Shown here one piece after another: positions 59,228-64,000 of a stretch of DNA of 64,000 bases. This DNA comes from Neobacillus sp. DY30. GTDB taxonomy: Bacteria; Bacillota; Bacilli; Bacillales; Cytobacillaceae. The stretch is from the NCBI RefSeq assembly GCF_030123065.1, contig NZ_CP126093.1, forward strand, positions 5,834,001 through 5,898,000, read 5' to 3'. The position numbers and the translations under genes were made by a program. Under the pieces are notes generated by a model. The model had not been told where the DNA came from. It saw only the letters and a program-made list of their open reading frames with translations, and did not search any database. How positions within the stretch are numbered: the first letter of the stretch is position 1; the number at the start of each line of letters is the position of its first letter.

Positions 59228-62007
59228 TCTTCATTCACCTGCTCGGTCAGCCATACCCGCATTAACGAGAATAACTGATTGATATTTAATGGTTTCATAA
59301 TATAATCAGATGCGCCCGCTTCCATACACTTGTCTCGTTCACCTTTCATCGCCTTGGCCGTCAGCGCAATAATCGGCAGTTTTTCCATTTCCATATCTTG
59401 CCTGATGATTTTCATCGCCTCATAGCCGCCCATCACCGGCATCATGATGTCCATGAAAACAAGGTCAAAATCTGCTTCCTTACGTAAAAACTCAATCGCA
59501 CTCTTACCATTATCCGCTACCTGAACCTTCACTCCCTTTTTCTCAAGGGCAGTTACAAGTGCATATACATTCCGGCGGTCATCTTCTACTAACAGCACTT
59601 TCTTTCCTTTAAACAACTGGTCATCAGATGTCTCCGCTTCTACTGCCTCGACTGATTCTGTTTCTTCATTGACCGGCTGTTGTTCCTCTGCCGCCTCACT
59701 CACACTTACCGCTGTCTCAGCAAGTGCCAATTGTTCTTCAAGCTGAAGAGGATATTCCCCGGACTCCAGACTGCAAGGAATATACAGAATAAACGTGCTT
59801 CCTTTTTCCGGCTCGCTTTCAACCGTAATCGCACCGCCAAGCAGACGGGTGAATTCACGGCAGATCGATAATCCTAAACCAGTGCCGCCATACTGTCGGT
59901 TGGTCGTACCATCCACCTGCTGAAATGCCCCGAAAATAATTTCCTGCTTCTCCTGAGCGATTCCAATTCCCGTATCCGTCACTGAGATGGACAGCACCTG
60001 TTCCTCCATATCAAGACCAGGCCAAAGTTTCTCCACCTTTTCTGGCGATGCAAGTCCAATATTTACTGTGACAGCACCGTGTTCCGTAAACTTAAAGGCA
60101 TTAGATAACAAATTCTTCCAAATTTGCTGCAAGCGGTGGCCGTCTGTTGTAATCACAGAAGGTACATTTGCAGCGGTATGAACCTCAAAGGTTAAACCCT
60201 TTTTCGCTGCAACGGGGCCGAACATGTTCTTCATCATTTGCGGAATTTCCGTCACGTTCACTTCATCTGTTAAAATTTCTATTTTACCCGCTTCAATTTT
60301 GGATAAATCGAGGATATCATCAATTAACCGCAGCAAATCACTTCCAGCCGTGTAAACAACACTGGCAGATTCTTTTACTTCTGAACTGTCTATTTCGCCA
60401 TCATGTTCCATCAGCATTTGTGAAAGAATTAAAATACTGTTTAATGGCGTACGCAGCTCATGTGACATATTTGCAAGGAAATCGGTTTTATACTGCGAGC
60501 TCATCTGCAGTTTCCGTGAGTAGTCCTCAAGCTCATCCTTTGCTTTTTTCAGTTCAAACGCTCGTTGTTCGGCGTATTGCTTTTGTTCTTCTAAATATTC
60601 ATTGGTAATCCGCAGCTGTTCCTGCTGCATTTGCAACTCTTCCGATTGGGCTTGAAGTTCCTCAGACTGCGCCTGAAGTTCTTCGGTGAGTACCTGTGAT
60701 TCCCCCAGCAGCCTTTCTACTTCCATCCGGCCGGCGACATTGGTAATCGCGGAACCGAACTTATCCTGAAGCAGATCCAATAATGTTAAATGCTGAGACA
60801 AAAACGGCTGAAGCGAAGCGAACTCCACCACTGCTTCTACCCGGCCATCCACTAAAATCGGGGCAACCAAAAGATTCGTTGGTGAAGATTGACCTAACCC
60901 CGATGTGACTTTAAAGTGTTCCTCTGGCAGCTTATCAATCAAGAAGATTCTTTTATCCAGTGCAGCCTGGCCAATTAAACCCTCTCCTATCCGGAAACTC
61001 GCCGCAGCACCTTCTTCTCCGGCAACCGCATAACCCGCCTCTTTCACGTAGCGAACTTCGCTTCCTTGATTCCTGCGCAGGTAAACAACACCGTAGACCC
61101 CGCCAAGCAAAGGAGTAAGCTTCGTGATAAACGCATGCGTCAATTCTGTTAAATCCGTCTTCCCCTGGTACATGGTCGAGATTTCTGCTACGCTTTTTTG
61201 AACCCAATTGTGTTTCTCAAGACTCCCGAGAAGTTCGTTCATCGCTTCTGCGAGTTCTTGGGTTTCATCATGAGTGCTGACCTCGATTCTAGTGGAAAGG
61301 TCTACCTCGGTCTCTCTTGAATCCGTTATACTATTAATCGTGCGAACAACCTGCCTAATGGTTTTGGCAATCGAATTCGCCAGGAAAACTGCCGTAGCTA
61401 TTGTAATCAAGGTTACCACTATGATAAGGCCATACAACGAAATTCTTAAATTGTTATTGTCCTTATCCAGTTTCTCAACACGATAATTTGTCAGTTCCTT
61501 TTGATTTTCAAGAAAGGAATCAAAATGTGCGCGGAGCTCGTCGGTCATTTTTTTACCTTTGTTCTCTCTAAAAAACTTGTCTAATGCGCTTTGATTATTT
61601 ACATTTTTCTGGTTAACAACAAATTCTGCAGACCCGGTAACCCAGTTATGGATCAGTGGTTTCATTTCTTCTAAATTCCGCTGCTGCCTCCCGTTATCTC
61701 CCAGCATGGAATGAAGTGTATTATAGTTATCGAGCCAGTTCTGTCTAGCTGTATTGTAAGGCTCAAGGTACTCCTCATTACCCGTAATCACGTACCCTCT
61801 CATGCCCGTTTCCATATCTAATACATTTTTTTGTATCTGATTTGCTAGGTTGTGCACTTCCATATCATGCTGTGTGATGAAATCGACCTCTTCCTGCATG
61901 GCTGACATCCGATTCATGACGATCAGCAGGGAGACCACTAAGCAAACCAAAATGAATATATAGCCTGCTATAATTTTCGTGTGAATGTTGAAATGAAATT
62001 CCTTCAT
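59224..62007 (-). CDS. rsbK: Hybrid sensor kinase, RsbK-like
   Basis: The 927-residue protein has, in order, a membrane helix (about 12-32), a CHASE3 sensor, a second helix (about 190-212) and a HAMP linker. A GAF domain (about 285-435), a coiled coil (EELQAQSEELQAQSEELQ) and a histidine kinase core (SHELRTPLNSIL; later DTGIGIA and GGTGLGL) follow. A C-terminal receiver carries the Asp in VFMDIMMPVMGG. It probably senses stress and controls the adjacent phosphatase through the receiver domain, activating sigma-B. Confidence 0.85.
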   Translation of the reverse strand: MKEFHFNIHTKIIAGYIFILVCLVVSLLIVMNRMSAMQEEVDFITQHDMEVHNLANQIQKNVLDMETGMRGYVITGNEEYLEPYNTARQNWLDNYNTLHSMLGDNGRQQRNLEEMKPLIHNWVTGSAEFVVNQKNVNNQSALDKFFRENKGKKMTDELRAHFDSFLENQKELTNYRVEKLDKDNNNLRISLYGLIIVVTLITIATAVFLANSIAKTIRQVVRTINSITDSRETEVDLSTRIEVSTHDETQELAEAMNELLGSLEKHNWVQKSVAEISTMYQGKTDLTELTHAFITKLTPLLGGVYGVVYLRRNQGSEVRYVKEAGYAVAGEEGAAASFRIGEGLIGQAALDKRIFLIDKLPEEHFKVTSGLGQSSPTNLLVAPILVDGRVEAVVEFASLQPFLSQHLTLLDLLQDKFGSAITNVAGRMEVERLLGESQVLTEELQAQSEELQAQSEELQMQQEQLRITNEYLEEQKQYAEQRAFELKKAKDELEDYSRKLQMSSQYKTDFLANMSHELRTPLNSILILSQMLMEHDGEIDSSEVKESASVVYTAGSDLLRLIDDILDLSKIEAGKIEILTDEVNVTEIPQMMKNMFGPVAAKKGLTFEVHTAANVPSVITTDGHRLQQIWKNLLSNAFKFTEHGAVTVNIGLASPEKVEKLWPGLDMEEQVLSISVTDTGIGIAQEKQEIIFGAFQQVDGTTNRQYGGTGLGLSICREFTRLLGGAITVESEPEKGSTFILYIPCSLESGEYPLQLEEQLALAETAVSVSEAAEEQQPVNEETESVEAVEAETSDDQLFKGKKVLLVEDDRRNVYALVTALEKKGVKVQVADNGKSAIEFLRKEADFDLVFMDIMMPVMGGYEAMKIIRQDMEMEKLPIIALTAKAMKGERDKCMEAGASDYIMKPLNINQLFSLMRVWLTEQVNED

Positions 62008-62143
62008 TCTCTACTTTCCCCCTTTTGTAAAAAAATAACTAATTCTATCATATCGTTTCTCGCAATCTCACCCAATGGGAAATTTGTACCAACCTGCAGG
62101 GAAAACTCTCTCGCACAACCCAATCTCCTTCATGAATTTAATA

Positions 62144-62168
62144 GTTTCATAACAAGCAAACCGGGTAT
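62144..62168 (+). promoter_or_regulatory. Sigma-B promoter of the Dps gene
   Basis: GTTTCA-N13-GGGTAT, 38 nt before the Dps start. Confidence 0.8.
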
Positions 62169-62206
62169 GTAATAAGTACACCACAAAATTGGAGGAGGTT
62201 TTTTTC

Positions 62207-62686
62207 ATGGCAACATCCACAAAAACTAAATCAAAATCAAAAGAAAAATCATTAACTTTATCGGAGGCTCTAAACAGGCAGGTGGCGAACTTTTCGGTTC
62301 TTCATATGAAGCTGCACCATTTCCACTGGTATGTAAAAGGAGAAAATTTTTTCACGCTGCATCTTAAATTTGAAGAACTTTACAAGGAAGCTGCTCTGCA
62401 TCTTGATACGATTGCGGAAAGAATGCTTGCACAAGGAGCATTACCGGTCGCAACTCTTGAAGAAATCCTTGATCTTACGACACTGAAAGAAGCAAAAGGT
62501 GATGAAAATGCGAAGCAAATGGTCCAAACACTGGCTGATGATTTTGACATGATTTGTACCGAGCTGACAGAGGGAATCTCACTGGCTGAAGAAAATGAAG
62601 ATCAGCCTACGGAAGATCTACTCGTTCACATTCGTACCTCTTTAGAAAAACATAGATGGATGTTTGAAGCCTATCTGGCGGATTAA
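62207..62686 (+). CDS. dps: Dps-family ferritin-like DNA protection protein
   Basis: The 159-residue protein has the Dps ferroxidase motif HMKLHHFHWYVKG followed by HLKFEELYKEAALHLDTIAERML, which holds metal ligands at subunit interfaces. Twelve-mers store iron and shield DNA in stress. Its Lys/Ser-rich start (TKTKSKSKEKS) could touch DNA. GGAGGAGG lies before the ATG at 62207. A sigma-B promoter links it to the neighbouring stress module; B. cereus has a ferritin-like gene at the same place. Confidence 0.9.
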   Translation: MATSTKTKSKSKEKSLTLSEALNRQVANFSVLHMKLHHFHWYVKGENFFTLHLKFEELYKEAALHLDTIAERMLAQGALPVATLEEILDLTTLKEAKGDENAKQMVQTLADDFDMICTELTEGISLAEENEDQPTEDLLVHIRTSLEKHRWMFEAYLAD

Positions 62687-62699
62687 TTTTCACAATAAT

Positions 62700-62731
62700 G
62701 GGGTGTCAGTCACAGTGCTGACACCCCTTTT
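62700..62731. terminator. Bidirectional terminator between dps and rsbY
   Basis: GGGGTGTCAG pairs perfectly with CTGACACCCC around an 8-nt loop and is followed by T. Confidence 0.9.
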
Positions 62732-63875
62732 AATTCGTAGAAATTAAAACAAGACACATATCGTCTTTTGGTGGATTTATGAGCTCCCAGCCTGGCTGCA
62801 GTTGATGAAGCAGCGCAGCAGGGTCCCCTACATCAACCGTTTGTAAGGAGCGAATCAGCTTATCGGTCGCATCCTCGTACTTCTCCTCCAGCCATTCCGA
62901 TAACCCATCGGTAAACAGCAGAAGCCGGGCAGAATCACGATATGTAATTACACCTTTGGTCACATCAATCTCCTCAAAAAAACCAAGCGCGCAGGAACCT
63001 TCTGTTAAGAGTTTCGCTTCCTGATCCACGATCCCAATCCCGGCTGGATGGCCAGCGTTGACGTATTCAATCGTTTGCTTTTCCGTATCAAGAACAAAGT
63101 AAATCGCCGTAAAATAATAGTTCATTAAACTATCAGGCGTATGCAGCTGAAGCATCCGCCTGTTCAATTCCTTCATAACCTTTTCCGGGTCCACAATTCC
63201 GGTAATCGTATCCTTTAACGCGGAATAAATGTACATCCCTACAAGTGAGGATGAAATCCCGTGGCCCATCATATCCAGCAGGATCACGCCGTACTTAGTG
63301 GGGCTTATCTGATACCAGGCGTAGAAATCACCAGCAAGCTCAAATGTTGGCCTGTAAACAGCTGAAATGTTAACATCCTTTTCCTGAAGGGGGGCGCTAA
63401 GCATACTTCGCTGCACCTGCCTGGCTAAGTCCAGTTCATATTGAATGCGTCTGTCCCGTTCCTTCCGCAAATCTTTTTCCTGCTTTAACCTAAGGACGGA
63501 ACGAATCCTTGCTAGAAGTTCGACTTTATTAATCGGTTTCATCACATAATCGAGGGCTCCGGCATCCATTGCTTCCGCCATTTTGTTAGAATCGCCCATC
63601 GCCGTAACAAAAATAATCGGCAAATCGGAGAAGCGCTCATTGGCCAGTACTGTCCGGCAAGCTTCCATCCCATCAATTTCTGGCATCATCAAATCCATTA
63701 GGATGAGGTCAACCGGGACTTCTCCAGGATTAAGTGAATCAAGCTGTAAATATTGATATAACTCTCCGGCAGATGAAAGCAAAAGCAGATTATTATAATT
63801 TGCTTTCCTGAGAATTTTCTCGACAATCATTAGATTTGTTTTATTATCATCTACGATGACAATCTTCATTGGCAT
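62730..63875 (-). CDS. rsbY: Receiver-PP2C phosphatase, RsbY-like
   Basis: The 381-residue protein has an N-terminal receiver domain (Asp61 in LILMDLMMPEIDG; AVLRLK boundary near 135) and a C-terminal SpoIIE/RsbU-type PP2C domain (GDFYAWY, LLDMMGHGISS, LFTDGLSEW). It would dephosphorylate the anti-anti-sigma factor RsbV and so free sigma-B, when its receiver is phosphorylated through the hybrid kinase. The ATG at 63875 has GGGGG 8 nt upstream. It lies just downstream of the apparent sigB end. Confidence 0.87.
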   Translation of the reverse strand: MPMKIVIVDDNKTNLMIVEKILRKANYNNLLLLSSAGELYQYLQLDSLNPGEVPVDLILMDLMMPEIDGMEACRTVLANERFSDLPIIFVTAMGDSNKMAEAMDAGALDYVMKPINKVELLARIRSVLRLKQEKDLRKERDRRIQYELDLARQVQRSMLSAPLQEKDVNISAVYRPTFELAGDFYAWYQISPTKYGVILLDMMGHGISSSLVGMYIYSALKDTITGIVDPEKVMKELNRRMLQLHTPDSLMNYYFTAIYFVLDTEKQTIEYVNAGHPAGIGIVDQEAKLLTEGSCALGFFEEIDVTKGVITYRDSARLLLFTDGLSEWLEEKYEDATDKLIRSLQTVDVGDPAALLHQLQPGWELINPPKDDMCLVLISTN

Positions 63876-63921
63876 TTGGGTTTCCCCCTTTTGCAAAAGA
63901 TGAGCCTGCCCCCTCTAATAG

Positions 63922-63934
63922 GGTGACAGGCACC
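63922..63934. repeat. Dispersed 13-mer GGTGACAGGCACC
   Basis: An exact copy lies 2 nt past the stop of the partial sigma factor gene, between it and rsbY. Confidence 0.85.
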
Positions 63935-63936
63935 AA

Positions 63937-64000
63937 CTAGTTTAGTCTGTCCTGATAGGTATTACCGGCAAGTGCCTTTCGCAGTTTTTCTATTGCTTTT
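63937..64000 (-). CDS. sigB: C-terminal end of a sigma factor, probably SigB (partial)
   Basis: The last 20 codons read KAIEKLRKALAGNTYQDRLN and then TAG at 63939-63937. KAIEKLRKAL matches the end of sigma region 4.2 of the SigB/SigF group. The position just upstream of rsbY fits B. cereus, where sigB precedes this module. The gene runs off the right edge, so only the tail can be judged. Confidence 0.6.
   Translation of the reverse strand, partial: KAIEKLRKALAGNTYQDRLN

Noticed and set aside
1..64000. tRNA, rRNA, riboswitch or intact transposase genes
   Set aside because: I found no cloverleaf, rRNA motif, T-box or riboswitch signature and no transposase motif in any long frame.

Overview
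The window looks like chromosome from an aerobic endospore former of the family Bacillaceae (Bacillus, Neobacillus or a close relative). Reasons are the low G+C, the strong GGAGG-type ribosome binding sites, the frequent TTG starts, and the sporulation and germination genes spoIIID, spoIIQ, spoIID and a gerA-type operon. Blocks also match the Bacillus subtilis map: ssbB/ywpF/fabZ/mbl/spoIIID, spoIID/murA/ywmB/ywzB, ywqB/ywqA and yhgD/yhgE. I saw no rRNA, tRNA, CRISPR array, prophage or intact insertion sequence.

Layout. 0-8.6 kb: two exported proteins, a Bce-type two-component system with its ABC transporter, an extra fabZ, a DUF3888-like protein and a membrane protein. 8.6-18.3 kb: an ECF sigma/anti-sigma pair, a LysE exporter, a cupin/phosphatase/TPR/VOC operon, repeat cluster A, yhgE with its TetR regulator yhgD, and small or decayed genes. 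18.4-25.8 kb: a 47-residue protein, the SWIM/SNF2 pair ywqB-ywqA and a 3D-domain wall hydrolase. 26-38.5 kb: an AT-rich accessory stretch made of regulator-plus-enzyme pairs (TetR/SDR, TetR/azoreductase, XRE-MmyB/FabF), a gerA-gerC-gerB operon followed by an AraC regulator, another SDR and a wrecked SDR gene. 38.9-56 kb: core genes for DNA, lipid, wall and spore functions. 56-64 kb: repeat cluster C, cardiolipin synthase, and a general-stress module.

The general-stress module is the clearest coordinated system. A hybrid kinase (RsbK-like), a CheR-type methyltransferase (RsbM-like), a receiver-PP2C phosphatase (RsbY-like) and the last codons of what appears to be sigB lie together. This matches the sigma-B control locus known from the Bacillus cereus group. 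Near-consensus sigma-B promoters (GTTTNN-N13/14-GGRTAT) precede a Dps gene inside the module and three small stress genes at 55-56 kb.

The strongest candidate for something undescribed is an interspersed repeat. Ten copies in three clusters (13.35-14.2, 50.1-50.7 and 56.15-56.7 kb) each carry five heptamers GCAGGTA (or GCAGATA). Heptamer starts are spaced 21-20-21-21 nt in nine of ten copies, about two helical turns, so the heptamers lie on one DNA face. Several copies are followed by an AT palindrome and a hairpin, giving a unit of about 240-250 bp. A second dispersed motif, the 13-mer GGTGCCTGTCACC, occurs eight times, once inside the ywqA coding sequence and once in the spoIIID leader. Three matching 23-bp palindromes at yhgD-yhgE and two related palindromes at the paralogous TetR genes look like operators. 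All functional assignments are from reading the sequence; no database search was run.
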